Shown here one piece after another: positions 8,004-14,514 of a stretch of DNA of 22,133 bases. A program made the translations under genes and the position numbers. The DNA comes from CAYJAB01 sp964368305 (GTDB lineage: Bacteria > Bacillota_I > Bacilli_A > Erysipelotrichales > Erysipelotrichaceae), in NCBI GenBank assembly GCA_964368305.1, contig CAYJAB010000019.1, forward strand, positions 1 through 22,133. The letters run 5' to 3'. The notes beneath the pieces were generated by a model. It was given only the letters and a program-made list of their open reading frames with translations. It was not told the origin of the DNA and did no database searches. Each line of letters begins with the position of its first letter. Within the stretch, counting starts at the first letter, position 1.

Positions 8004-9140
8004 ATGATTATACAAAGTAAAAATGTTTGGATTTCAAGTCAGTTCTCACCTGCTCAAATTGAGATGCAGGATGGAAAAATTGTAGCGATTTATCCATATA
8101 ACACAAAAAGTGTGGATGTTGACTATAATGAGGATAAAATTATTCCAGGAATGATTGATATCCATTGTCATGGAGCATATGGGTTTGATACAAATGACGC
8201 AACACAAGAAGGTGTTCGTACATGGACAAAAGGATTAACTCAAGAAGGTATTACAGCATTTTGTCCTACAACGGTTACACAATCAAAAGAAGTGTTAACA
8301 AAAGCGGTAGCAAATGTTGCAAAAGTATGTGAAGAAGGATATGAAGGTGCTGAGATTTTAGGGATTCATTTTGAAGGACCTTACTTAAATGTTAAAAATA
8401 AAGGTGCGCAACCTGAACAATTTATTAAAGTTGCGGATGTAGAAGAATTTAAAGAATATCAAAAAGCAGCAAAAGGAATGATTAAGTTAATTACGATGGC
8501 TTGTGAAAATGATGTAGATCATGCTTTAACACGTTATGCATCTACACATGGTGTAGTTGTATCGATGGGACACTCTGGTGCAACTTATGATGAAGCTGTA
8601 ATGGCTGTAGCAAACGGATGTACTTCTATGACACATGTATTTAATGGAATGTCAGGGTTTAATCACAGACAGCCAGCAATGGTGGGTGCTGCGATGAGAC
8701 TTCGCAATACATTTGGAGAAATCATTTGTGATGGAAATCATGTAGATTGGAATGCAGTGAATGTATTTGTAACTTCTAAAGGGAAAGATTATGCAATTAT
8801 GATTGATGATGCACTTTGTGCTAAAGGGTGTGAACCTGGTAAGTATTTCTTAGGTGGATCTGAAATTGAAGTTGCTGAAAATGGTTCAGCATATCTTGCT
8901 GGAACAACAACTTTAGCAGGTGGTACATTTAAATTTAATAATGGAATTAAAGATGTAGTTGAAAAAGCGTTATTGCCTATTGAATATGCAATTAATATGG
9001 CGACAATTAACCCTGCTAGATTATTAAATGTAGATGATCGAAAAGGAAAGATACAAGTAGGATATGATGCGGATTTATGTATCTTAGATTACAACTATGA
9101 GGTTGTTCAAACGTATTGTAAAGCGAAACCAATGAAATAA
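8004..9140 (+). CDS. nagA: N-acetylglucosamine-6-phosphate deacetylase
   Basis: A 378-residue cytoplasmic amidohydrolase that removes acetate from GlcNAc-6-phosphate, giving glucosamine-6-phosphate for NagB. The TIM-barrel metal and catalytic residues are all present: H54 and H56 (DIHCHG), E124 (HFEGPY), H190 (MGHSGAT), H211 (THVFNGM) and catalytic D269 (IDDALCAKG). R in FNHRQPAMVGA and DGNHVD correspond to the substrate phosphate-binding region. C-terminal LAGTTTLAGG and ATINPARLL complete the family pattern. Length is normal (about 380). The ATG is set by GGAGG at 7991-7995. A strong terminator follows, so nagA is transcribed apart from nagB, which lies 2.7 kb downstream. A second, divergent NagA-like protein is encoded at 18828. 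Confidence 0.95.
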   Translation: MIIQSKNVWISSQFSPAQIEMQDGKIVAIYPYNTKSVDVDYNEDKIIPGMIDIHCHGAYGFDTNDATQEGVRTWTKGLTQEGITAFCPTTVTQSKEVLTKAVANVAKVCEEGYEGAEILGIHFEGPYLNVKNKGAQPEQFIKVADVEEFKEYQKAAKGMIKLITMACENDVDHALTRYASTHGVVVSMGHSGATYDEAVMAVANGCTSMTHVFNGMSGFNHRQPAMVGAAMRLRNTFGEIICDGNHVDWNAVNVFVTSKGKDYAIMIDDALCAKGCEPGKYFLGGSEIEVAENGSAYLAGTTTLAGGTFKFNNGIKDVVEKALLPIEYAINMATINPARLLNVDDRKGKIQVGYDADLCILDYNYEVVQTYCKAKPMK

Positions 9141-9158
9141 GCCCTAAAGGGCTTTTTT
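9140..9158 (+). terminator. Rho-independent terminator of nagA
   Basis: AGCCC (9140-9144), loop TAAA, GGGCT (9149-9153) and a T run to 9158, starting on the last base of the nagA stop codon. Confidence 0.88.
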
Positions 9159-9191
9159 CTTTATGTAAATATAGGTATTTTTAGTAAAGTA

Positions 9192-9200
9192 TGGTACAAT
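9192..9200 (+). promoter_or_regulatory. Extended -10 promoter of the HAD/dgk/epimerase operon
   Basis: TGGTACAAT is an extended -10 element (TGn plus TACAAT) 26 bases before the start codon; no clear -35 hexamer is visible. An AAAGGAGA ribosome site follows at 9213-9220. Placed right after the nagA terminator, it is the natural start of the three-gene operon. Confidence 0.55.
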
Positions 9201-9225
9201 TCAAACGTACTTAAAGGAGAATCTT

Positions 9226-10038
9226 ATGGGAAAATTAGATGCAAGTAATATTAAAGTTTGTTTTTTTGATATAGATGGGACTTCTTATGTAAATCAAATA
9301 AAGTCATGTAATGAATTAGATTTATATGCAATGAAAAAATTAAAAGAAAAAGGTGTGAAATTATTTATTAATACAAGTCGTACACCAGAGGAGTGTGTAA
9401 ATGTTCCTTTAAATTTAGTAGAACTTATGGATGGTATTGTATGTGGTGGGGGATCACATATTCGCTATCATGATGAAGTTATTTATACAAAAACTATTGA
9501 TCAAGAAGATGCAAGTCGTGTAATTTCATATTTAGAAGAAAATAAATATACATATCGTTGGAGTAGTGTAGATGGACAAGGTCATTTTGGTTCTATCCAT
9601 CCAACAAAAATTGAAGAGTTATTTCAATTTTTATATGGGATGTGTCCAACTCCAAAACCATATGAAAATCAACCATTGATTAATATTTTGTTTTATACAA
9701 GTGAAAAAAGTGAGTATTTAAAAGTCGCAAGCCTTGCACCAAACTCACATGCATTGACTTTAAAATCTGCAAATGAAATAACTGCAGAGAATACAAATAA
9801 AGGTTCTGCAGTAGCTAAAGTGTGTGAATTATTAGGGTTAGATATTTCACAATCTATTGCGTTTGGGGATAGTTATAATGATGAGTCTATGATTATTCAA
9901 GCAGGGATTGGCGTTGCAATGGGAAATGCACATGATGAAGTGAAAGCATATGCAGATTACATTGCGAAAAGTAATGTAGAGTGTGGAATTTACCACACGT
10001 TTGTAGATTTAAAGATGATAGAGGAAAAAGATGCTTAA
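9226..10038 (+). CDS. HAD-superfamily phosphatase, Cof type (IIB)
   Basis: A 270-residue haloacid dehalogenase-type hydrolase, most likely a cytoplasmic sugar-phosphate phosphatase. Motif I is CFFDIDGTSY with nucleophile D15 and acid/base D17. Motif II is the FINTSR segment near residue 47, a conserved Lys lies in motif III (NTNKGSAVAKV), and motif IV is GDSYND with D215 and D219 for Mg2+. The C2 cap between motifs II and III is the alpha/beta type of Cof proteins, which dephosphorylate hexose phosphates or flavin/pyridoxal phosphates. First gene of an operon: its last eight bases overlap the lipid kinase gene. The specific substrate is unknown; its company with an aldose epimerase and nagA/nagB suggests a sugar phosphate. 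Confidence 0.87.
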   Translation: MGKLDASNIKVCFFDIDGTSYVNQIKSCNELDLYAMKKLKEKGVKLFINTSRTPEECVNVPLNLVELMDGIVCGGGSHIRYHDEVIYTKTIDQEDASRVISYLEENKYTYRWSSVDGQGHFGSIHPTKIEELFQFLYGMCPTPKPYENQPLINILFYTSEKSEYLKVASLAPNSHALTLKSANEITAENTNKGSAVAKVCELLGLDISQSIAFGDSYNDESMIIQAGIGVAMGNAHDEVKAYADYIAKSNVECGIYHTFVDLKMIEEKDA

Positions 10039-10939
10039 ACACGTATTTATTATTAACCCGATTTCAGGAGAGGGTAAATCAGAAGATTTAATTGATGTGA
10101 TTAAAGATTATTTTAAACATCAAGACAATTATGAAATTAGAATTAGTGAATATCCACATCATGCTACATTGATTGCACAGGAGTATACAGAGAGAGATAA
10201 TGTTTGTTTGTACGCTGTTGGTGGTGATGGTACGGCGAATGATGTGTTAAATGGATTGAATGAAAACGTTTCTATGGCAGTTATTCCATCAGGTACAGGA
10301 AATGATTTTTATCGTATGTTGGACTTTAAACAAAAACCAAGTGAGATATTAGTACAAACAATCGAAGGGGTTGAAATTAGAGTAGATGTAATGGTTGCTA
10401 ACGGAAGAAAGACACTTAATTCTGCAAATATGGGTATTGATGCAGATGTCGGCGAAATGATGAATAAATATGCAAAAAAATATCATATTCCTAGACCGTT
10501 TGCTTATATCATTTTTGCACTCATTATGTTGTTTAAACCTAAAAAGATTGAATATGAAGCAGTAGTAGATGGAAGTGTATCTAAAGGAGATGGGCTTTTA
10601 ATTACAATGATGAATGGTCAATATTATGGAGGAGGATTTAAGCCTGCTCCATTAGCATCACTACAAGATGGATTAATTGATGTCATTATTATTGAATATA
10701 TTGGAAATCCACTTAAATTAATGGGGCTGCTTCCTAAATATTATTTTGGAAAGCATATGGATATTAAGGAGTTAACATTTTTAAGAGGTAAAAATATTCA
10801 AATGAAATTTAAAGATGAAGTAATATTTGGATGTGATGGAGAAACTACAGTTGAAACCGTAATTGATATGAATGTATTAGAAAGTGCGATTTCACTAAGA
10901 ATTCCAAAAGGATGTGCATTAAATGAAAATAGAAAATAA
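10031..10939 (+). CDS. Diacylglycerol/lipid kinase, DagK/YegS family
   Basis: A 302-residue soluble lipid kinase of the DAGK catalytic-domain family. It probably phosphorylates diacylglycerol released by lipoteichoic acid synthesis, returning it as phosphatidic acid, as DgkB does in Bacillus. Nucleotide-binding VGGDGTANDVLNGL has G64, G65, D66, G67 and T68, and IPSGTGNDFYRML (85-97) is the second signature. The second domain carries NSANMGIDADVG, QYYGGGFKPAP and FGCDGE, the usual YegS/DgkB pattern; the last holds a conserved Asp-Gly-Glu of the active site. Length is typical (about 300). The start overlaps the previous gene by eight bases and the end overlaps the epimerase gene by 17, so translation is coupled. 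DgkB itself is the likely ortholog, but YegS-type specificity cannot be excluded. Confidence 0.88.
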   Translation: MLKHVFIINPISGEGKSEDLIDVIKDYFKHQDNYEIRISEYPHHATLIAQEYTERDNVCLYAVGGDGTANDVLNGLNENVSMAVIPSGTGNDFYRMLDFKQKPSEILVQTIEGVEIRVDVMVANGRKTLNSANMGIDADVGEMMNKYAKKYHIPRPFAYIIFALIMLFKPKKIEYEAVVDGSVSKGDGLLITMMNGQYYGGGFKPAPLASLQDGLIDVIIIEYIGNPLKLMGLLPKYYFGKHMDIKELTFLRGKNIQMKFKDEVIFGCDGETTVETVIDMNVLESAISLRIPKGCALNENRK

Positions 10940-11756
10940 AAAAATATGTGTGACGTGTAGTTTAAAAGGTGCTGAGATTACAAGTATTTACGATAAAGAG
11001 TTGGATATTGAGTATATGCATGATGCAAATCCTGCATCATGGGCATATCACAGTCCAATTTTATTTCCTGTAATAGGAAGTTCTTATAATAAGAAGTATC
11101 ATTTTAATGAGAGTGAATACACAATGGACAATCATGGAATTATGAGAAGTGCCATGTTTAAGCTTGAAAATCTACAAGAGGATAAAATAACTTTAAGTTT
11201 TAAAAGCAATGAACAATCAAAATTGAGTTATCCTTTTGATTTTAAAATGAGTGTAACATATGAATTAATTGGACAAAAAGTAAATATATCTTATCTTATT
11301 GAAAATCTAGGTTCGGTAAATATGCCGTTTAATTTTGGATTGCATCCTGCATTTAAATGTCCGTTATTTGAAAATCAAACTTTAGAAGACTATTCAATTA
11401 AGTTTAAACCTAAGGTTAAACTAAAAGGGATTGGATATGGCGTTGATTTAGATTTGATCGATGAAATAAAATTGAGTGATGATTTATTTGAAAAAGACCC
11501 GACATTGATATATGAAAATATGGATGTATCTTATGTAGAGTTAAGTGATGCTCAACATGGAGTAAGAGTAAGTTGTGTAGGATATCCTATTTTTGCGATT
11601 TGGAAACCTTTGAAGGCACCTTTTGTATGTCTTGAACCTTGGATGATGAAAAATAAAGGAATTATGGAAGATTTACCATTTGAAAAAAGAGATGCATGTC
11701 GTATAATAGAGGGGAATCACTCGTACTTAACGAGTTATTCTATTGTTGTGTTTTAA
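10923..11756 (+). CDS. Aldose 1-epimerase family protein, LacX type
   Basis: A 277-residue galactose-mutarotase-like protein that should interconvert alpha and beta anomers of an aldose or a phosphorylated aldose. Active-site candidates are H71 and R75 (NHGIMRSAMF), H141 in NFGLHPAFKCP, and general-base E238 in VCLEPW; this spacing and the short length match the LacX branch rather than full-length GalM (about 340). It starts 17 bases inside the end of the lipid kinase gene, with GGATGTG-like pairing as a weak ribosome site, implying coupling. A promoter for nagB lies inside its last codons (11680-11707), so its 3' end carries a second function. The substrate is not readable; the nearby nagA and nagB suggest hexose or amino-hexose metabolism. 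Confidence 0.85.
   Translation: MKIENKKICVTCSLKGAEITSIYDKELDIEYMHDANPASWAYHSPILFPVIGSSYNKKYHFNESEYTMDNHGIMRSAMFKLENLQEDKITLSFKSNEQSKLSYPFDFKMSVTYELIGQKVNISYLIENLGSVNMPFNFGLHPAFKCPLFENQTLEDYSIKFKPKVKLKGIGYGVDLDLIDEIKLSDDLFEKDPTLIYENMDVSYVELSDAQHGVRVSCVGYPIFAIWKPLKAPFVCLEPWMMKNKGIMEDLPFEKRDACRIIEGNHSYLTSYSIVVF
11680..11707 (+). promoter_or_regulatory. Promoter of nagB inside the epimerase gene
   Basis: TTGAAA (11680-11685), a 16-base spacer and TATAAT (11702-11707), the same arrangement and hexamers as the pduL promoter. It lies in the last 80 bases of the epimerase coding region and would start a transcript near 11714 with an 85-90 base leader before nagB. Confidence 0.6.
11719..11735 (+). 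other. Hairpin at the predicted 5' end of the nagB transcript
   Basis: ACTCGT (11719-11724) and ACGAGT (11730-11735) form a six-pair stem with a five-base loop. If transcription starts near 11714, the stem sits within the first 25 bases of the mRNA, a position where hairpins often protect transcripts from decay. It is followed by a broken T-rich stretch, not a clean T run, so I do not call it a terminator. It also lies inside epimerase codons. Confidence 0.4.
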
Positions 11757-11800
11757 TTACACATTTAAAAAAAATCAATATTGAAAAAGGAGAATTTAGT

Positions 11801-12529
11801 ATGATTAAATTAATAGTTGTTGATAATTATGAGCAAGTAAGTGATGAAGCTTTCAAAGTTATGAAAGAAATCGTAACAGGATCAGAAAATCCAGTTTTAG
11901 GATTAGCAACTGGTTCAAGTCCAATTGGTCTTTATAAAAGAATGGTAGAAGATCATAAAGAGAACAATACAAGCTATAAAAATGTAGTGACTTTCAATTT
12001 AGATGAGTATTTAGGATTACCTGTCGGGCATAAAGAATCTTATTTTACATTTATGCATGAGAATTTGTTTGATCATATTGATATTAATCCTGAAAATATT
12101 CATATCCCAATGGGAAATGCTACGGATATCGAAGAAGAAGCAGTACGTTATGAAACTGAAATGAGAAACTATACTTTAGATGTACAACTTTTAGGAGTTG
12201 GTAGCAATGGACATATTGGATTTAATGAACCAGGAGAATCTTTTGATTCACTAACACATACAGTTACTCTTCAAGAAAAAACAAGAAAAGACAATGCGCG
12301 TTTCTTTGATAATGATATTAATCAAGTACCTACGCATGCAATATCAATGGGAATTGCTTCTATTATGAGAAGTAAGAAAATTTTACTTGTAGCCTCTGGA
12401 GAAAATAAAGCGGATGCAATTTGTGCATTAATCAATGGTGAAGTTACAGTTGATTGGCCATGTACGATTCTTCAAAATCATGATGACGTAGTTGCCGTTA
12501 TTGATAAAGCAGCAGCAAGTAAACTTTAG
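11801..12529 (+). CDS. nagB: Glucosamine-6-phosphate deaminase
   Basis: A 242-residue cytoplasmic enzyme that converts glucosamine-6-phosphate to fructose-6-phosphate and ammonia, the step after NagA. Phosphate-binding LATGSSPIGLY spans residues 35-45; FNLDEYLGL holds D68, the proton-shuttling acid, and E69; GVGSNGHIGFNEPG supplies H138 and E143 of the ring-opening site. The length matches NagB of other Firmicutes, which lack the allosteric C-terminal extension of the E. coli enzyme. The start at ATG 11801 is fixed by AAAAAGGAGA at 11784-11793 and by the family's N-terminus; an in-frame TTG at 11696 inside the epimerase gene is rejected. It is driven by a promoter inside the preceding gene. 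It is followed by a hairpin with a short T run, so the next gene may be partly co-transcribed. Confidence 0.96.
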   Translation: MIKLIVVDNYEQVSDEAFKVMKEIVTGSENPVLGLATGSSPIGLYKRMVEDHKENNTSYKNVVTFNLDEYLGLPVGHKESYFTFMHENLFDHIDINPENIHIPMGNATDIEEEAVRYETEMRNYTLDVQLLGVGSNGHIGFNEPGESFDSLTHTVTLQEKTRKDNARFFDNDINQVPTHAISMGIASIMRSKKILLVASGENKADAICALINGEVTVDWPCTILQNHDDVVAVIDKAAASKL

Positions 12530-12549
12530 GATGATTTAATCATCCTTTT
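12528..12549 (+). terminator. Weak terminator after nagB
   Basis: AGGATGAT (12528-12535), loop TTA, ATCATCCT (12539-12546) make a perfect eight-pair hairpin, but only four T bases follow before C. It overlaps the nagB stop and lies just before the ribosome site of the next gene, so it probably terminates only part of the transcripts. Confidence 0.6.
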
Positions 12550-12565
12550 CTATAGGAGAAAAAGT

Positions 12566-13450
12566 ATGAATATAAAGATGATTGTAATGGATATGGATGG
12601 AACACTTCTTAATGTGAATCAAGAAATCCTACCAGAGACAAAAGAAGTATTAATTGATGCAGAAAAAAAAGGAATTAGATTAGTTTTAGCAAGTGGAAGA
12701 AGCTATCGTACATTGACTAAATATGGACTTGAGTTAAAGATGGATGAATATGAAGGAAACTTTATTTGTGTAAATGGTGCAGCGATTACAGATGTTTCTA
12801 ATATGAAAACACGCTATATTAGACAATTTATTCCAGAAGAAATGCATGAAATATTTAACTATGCAAAGCAGTTTGATGTAGAAATCATGGCAGTACAAGA
12901 TAGTATTATCCATGATTATATTCCAGAATCTGTGATGCAACTTAAAAAAGAGTATCGTAAACTGCATAATATTGAAGACGATGTTCCATATACTGCAGGG
13001 ACTTTTTATTTAATTGTTGATCAAAGAAAAGGGTATGAGCAAATTCATTATATTCAAACAGTAGAAGAAATTATATGTAATGCGAATAAAATGGTGATTA
13101 CACATGAACCAGAAGTCATTGAGCAAGTGTATTCAAAGTTAGTAGCACATTTTGATGGGAAGTATACATTTGCGAAAACATCGCCAAGATGGATTGAAGT
13201 AAGCCCTTATGGAATTTCAAAAGGAAATGCAATTTTAACATTAGCAAAACAATATGGAATCTCTCCAGATGAAATTATGGTATTTGGGGATGGTGAGAAT
13301 GATCTTTCTATGTTTGAAGTTGTGAAATATCCAATTGCGATGGAAAATGCGATGGAGACAGTAAAAGAGAAAGCATGCTTTGTAACGAAAAGTAATAATG
13401 ACAATGGAATTGCATATGCAGTGAAAAAGCATATTTTTAGTAAATCATAA
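12566..13450 (+). CDS. Cof-type HAD phosphatase (IIB)
   Basis: A 294-residue haloacid dehalogenase-type phosphatase, cytoplasmic, acting on a small phosphorylated metabolite. Motif I is VMDMDGTLLN with nucleophile D9 and D11; motif II is LASGRSYRTL; the motif III lysine is in GISKGNAI; motif IV is GDGENDLSMF with D242 and D246. The C2 cap between motifs II and III spans about 85-205. This is the common Cof/YidA architecture, longer and only distantly related to the other HAD protein at 9226. The ATG is set by AGGAG at 12554-12558. It follows nagB after 36 bases that hold a weak terminator, so it may share nagB transcription; no separate promoter is obvious. Substrate unknown, sugar phosphates being the usual ones for this family. 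Confidence 0.88.
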   Translation: MNIKMIVMDMDGTLLNVNQEILPETKEVLIDAEKKGIRLVLASGRSYRTLTKYGLELKMDEYEGNFICVNGAAITDVSNMKTRYIRQFIPEEMHEIFNYAKQFDVEIMAVQDSIIHDYIPESVMQLKKEYRKLHNIEDDVPYTAGTFYLIVDQRKGYEQIHYIQTVEEIICNANKMVITHEPEVIEQVYSKLVAHFDGKYTFAKTSPRWIEVSPYGISKGNAILTLAKQYGISPDEIMVFGDGENDLSMFEVVKYPIAMENAMETVKEKACFVTKSNNDNGIAYAVKKHIFSKS

Positions 13451-13456
13451 ATAGTA

Positions 13457-13465
13457 TGATATAAT
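13457..13465 (+). promoter_or_regulatory. Extended -10 promoter of trxA
   Basis: TGATATAAT is an extended -10 element 22 bases before the trxA start, with a poor -35 region. The AAGGAGG ribosome site (13475-13481) is near perfect. Confidence 0.55.
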
Positions 13466-13486
13466 AAGAAAAACAAGGAGGAAAAT

Positions 13487-13795
13487 ATGAAAGTATTAAA
13501 TAGTAATGAGTTTAAGGAAACAATTAAATCTGGGTATGCATTAATTGATTTTTATGCAGATTGGTGTGGGCCTTGTAAGATGATTGCTCCTGTGTTTGAA
13601 GAGTTAAGTCAAGAACATGGAGATAAACTTGCATTTGCGAAAGTAGATGTAGATGCTGAAAATGCAATTGCAGCGGAATATGGAGTAATGTCTATTCCAA
13701 CTTTAATTTTATTTAAAGATGGGGAAGTTGTAAAAAAAGCTGTTGGATTCCAATCTAAACCAATGTTGGAAAGCCTAATTAATGAAGTAAAATAA
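13487..13795 (+). CDS. trxA: Thioredoxin
   Basis: A 102-residue cytoplasmic thiol-disulfide oxidoreductase. The redox motif WCGPC has the catalytic pair C27 and C30, preceded by the DFYAD strand with D21 in the position of the buried acid. The cis-proline is P71 in MSIPT, and the GF...L substrate-groove element follows (VGFQSKP). Length and lack of a signal peptide match the general reducing thioredoxin that serves ribonucleotide reductase and thiol peroxidases. It has its own promoter, an excellent AAGGAGG ribosome site six bases before ATG, and a strong terminator, so it is a single-gene unit. No thioredoxin reductase gene is in the window. Confidence 0.96.
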   Translation: MKVLNSNEFKETIKSGYALIDFYADWCGPCKMIAPVFEELSQEHGDKLAFAKVDVDAENAIAAEYGVMSIPTLILFKDGEVVKKAVGFQSKPMLESLINEVK

Positions 13796-13799
13796 GTAG

Positions 13800-13829
13800 A
13801 GATTGAACGAAAGTTCAATCTTTTTTTTT
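13800..13829 (+). terminator. Rho-independent terminator of trxA
   Basis: AGATTGAAC (13800-13808), GAAA tetraloop, GTTCAATCT (13813-13821) and a run of nine T. A strong nine-pair stem with the same loop as the pduL terminator. Confidence 0.93.
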
Positions 13830-13843
13830 GCAAAAATAAAAAA

Positions 13844-13860
13844 GTTTGGTTTTACTAAAC
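13844..13860 (+). promoter_or_regulatory. Operator 1 upstream of the polyamine operon
   Basis: GTTTGGTTTTACTAAAC matches the palindrome GTTTAGTA-n-TACTAAAC (seen perfectly at 13936) at 14 of 16 specified positions. The flanks extend it to AAAGTTT...AAACTTT. It lies about 18 bases upstream of the -35 hexamer. The likely ligand is the adjacent XRE-cupin regulator; this is inferred. Confidence 0.55.
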
Positions 13861-13877
13861 TTTTTGTTAACAAACTA

Positions 13878-13905
13878 TTGCATTTTGAAAAGTTAAGTGT
13901 ATAAT
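13878..13905 (+). promoter_or_regulatory. Promoter of the regulator-potABCD operon
   Basis: TTGCAT (13878-13883) and TATAAT (13900-13905) with a 16-base spacer. It is bracketed by GTTTAGTA/TACTAAAC elements on both sides, and the predicted start near 13912 falls beside the second element. A TTGAAA at 13885 is too close to the -10 to serve as -35. Confidence 0.65.
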
Positions 13906-13913
13906 AAATTATG

Positions 13914-13924
13914 GTTTACTAAAC
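13914..13924 (+). promoter_or_regulatory. Operator 2 (short form) at the transcription start
   Basis: GTTTACTAAAC is a five-plus-five palindrome around a central C, and its right part TACTAAAC is identical to the right arm of operator 3. It covers the predicted transcription start, where a bound repressor would block RNA polymerase. It may be a half-site rather than a full operator. Confidence 0.45.
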
Positions 13925-13935
13925 AACACTTTAAA

Positions 13936-13952
13936 GTTTAGTAATACTAAAC
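13936..13952 (+). promoter_or_regulatory. Operator 3 (perfect palindrome) before the regulator gene
   Basis: GTTTAGTAATACTAAAC is a perfect eight-plus-eight inverted repeat around one A, ending two bases before the AGGAGG ribosome site (13955-13960). Its size and symmetry suit a dimeric helix-turn-helix protein, most simply the product of the next gene. It could alternatively fold in RNA near the ribosome site. Confidence 0.65.
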
Positions 13953-13965
13953 ACAGGAGGTTCAT

Positions 13966-14499
13966 ATGGAAATTGGTCAACGTATTAAACAGTTAAGAAC
14001 GAAAAATCATTTAACACTTGAAGAGCTTGCAAGTCGATGCGAACTTACAAAAGGATTTTTAAGTCAATTAGAAAGAGATTTAACATCTCCTTCAATTTCA
14101 ACTTTAAATGATATTGTAGAAGCATTGGGTATGACACTTGCGAAATTTTTCCAAGAAGAAGTTGAGGAAAAGATTGTGTTTACCGATGAAGATTATTTTG
14201 TGGATGAAAAAGAAGATAGTTCAATTCATTGGATTGTCCCAAATGCGCAAAAAAATGAAATGGAACCAATTGTATTAGAATTAAAACCAGGTGGTAAATC
14301 AAATGAGATTTCACCACATGAAGGTGAAGAATTCGGCTATGTACTTGCAGGGAGAGTAACATTGGTCGATGGTGATAAAGAATTCGTCGTGAAAAAGGGT
14401 CAGACGTTTTATATAAAGGGAACAAATGAGCATTATTTGTATAATCATTTTTCTCAAGTAGCTAAAGTTTTGTGGATTTGTACACCACCGATATTTTAA
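13966..14499 (+). CDS. XRE-family regulator with C-terminal cupin domain (PuuR-like)
   Basis: A 177-residue transcription regulator. Residues 3-62 form a lambda-repressor-type helix-turn-helix (IGQRIKQLRTKN..., LTLEELASRC, TKGFLSQLER as recognition region). Residues about 103-170 are a small cupin beta-barrel (LKPGGKS, HEGEEFGYVLAGRVTL, GQTFYIKGTNEHYLYN) that senses a small ligand; in the related PuuR the ligand is putrescine. It lies 15 bases before potA in the same operon and its own promoter carries palindromic elements, so autoregulated control of polyamine uptake is inferred. Of the usual cupin metal positions, H118 and E122 are visible but the pattern is not complete, so a metal-free ligand pocket is possible. 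The start has a textbook AGGAGG six bases upstream. Confidence 0.9.
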   Translation: MEIGQRIKQLRTKNHLTLEELASRCELTKGFLSQLERDLTSPSISTLNDIVEALGMTLAKFFQEEVEEKIVFTDEDYFVDEKEDSSIHWIVPNAQKNEMEPIVLELKPGGKSNEISPHEGEEFGYVLAGRVTLVDGDKEFVVKKGQTFYIKGTNEHYLYNHFSQVAKVLWICTPPIF

Positions 14500-14514
14500 T
14501 AGGAGGAAATAAGG

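Noticed and set aside
11696..11800. TTG start at 11696 that would lengthen NagB by 35 residues
   Set aside because: The added residues overlap the epimerase gene, match nothing in NagB, and ATG 11801 has a good AAAGGAGA site and gives the family's normal 242-residue length.
12528..12565. Riboswitch between nagB and the HAD gene
   Set aside because: Only 36 bases with a single hairpin and a ribosome site; too short for a known aptamer.
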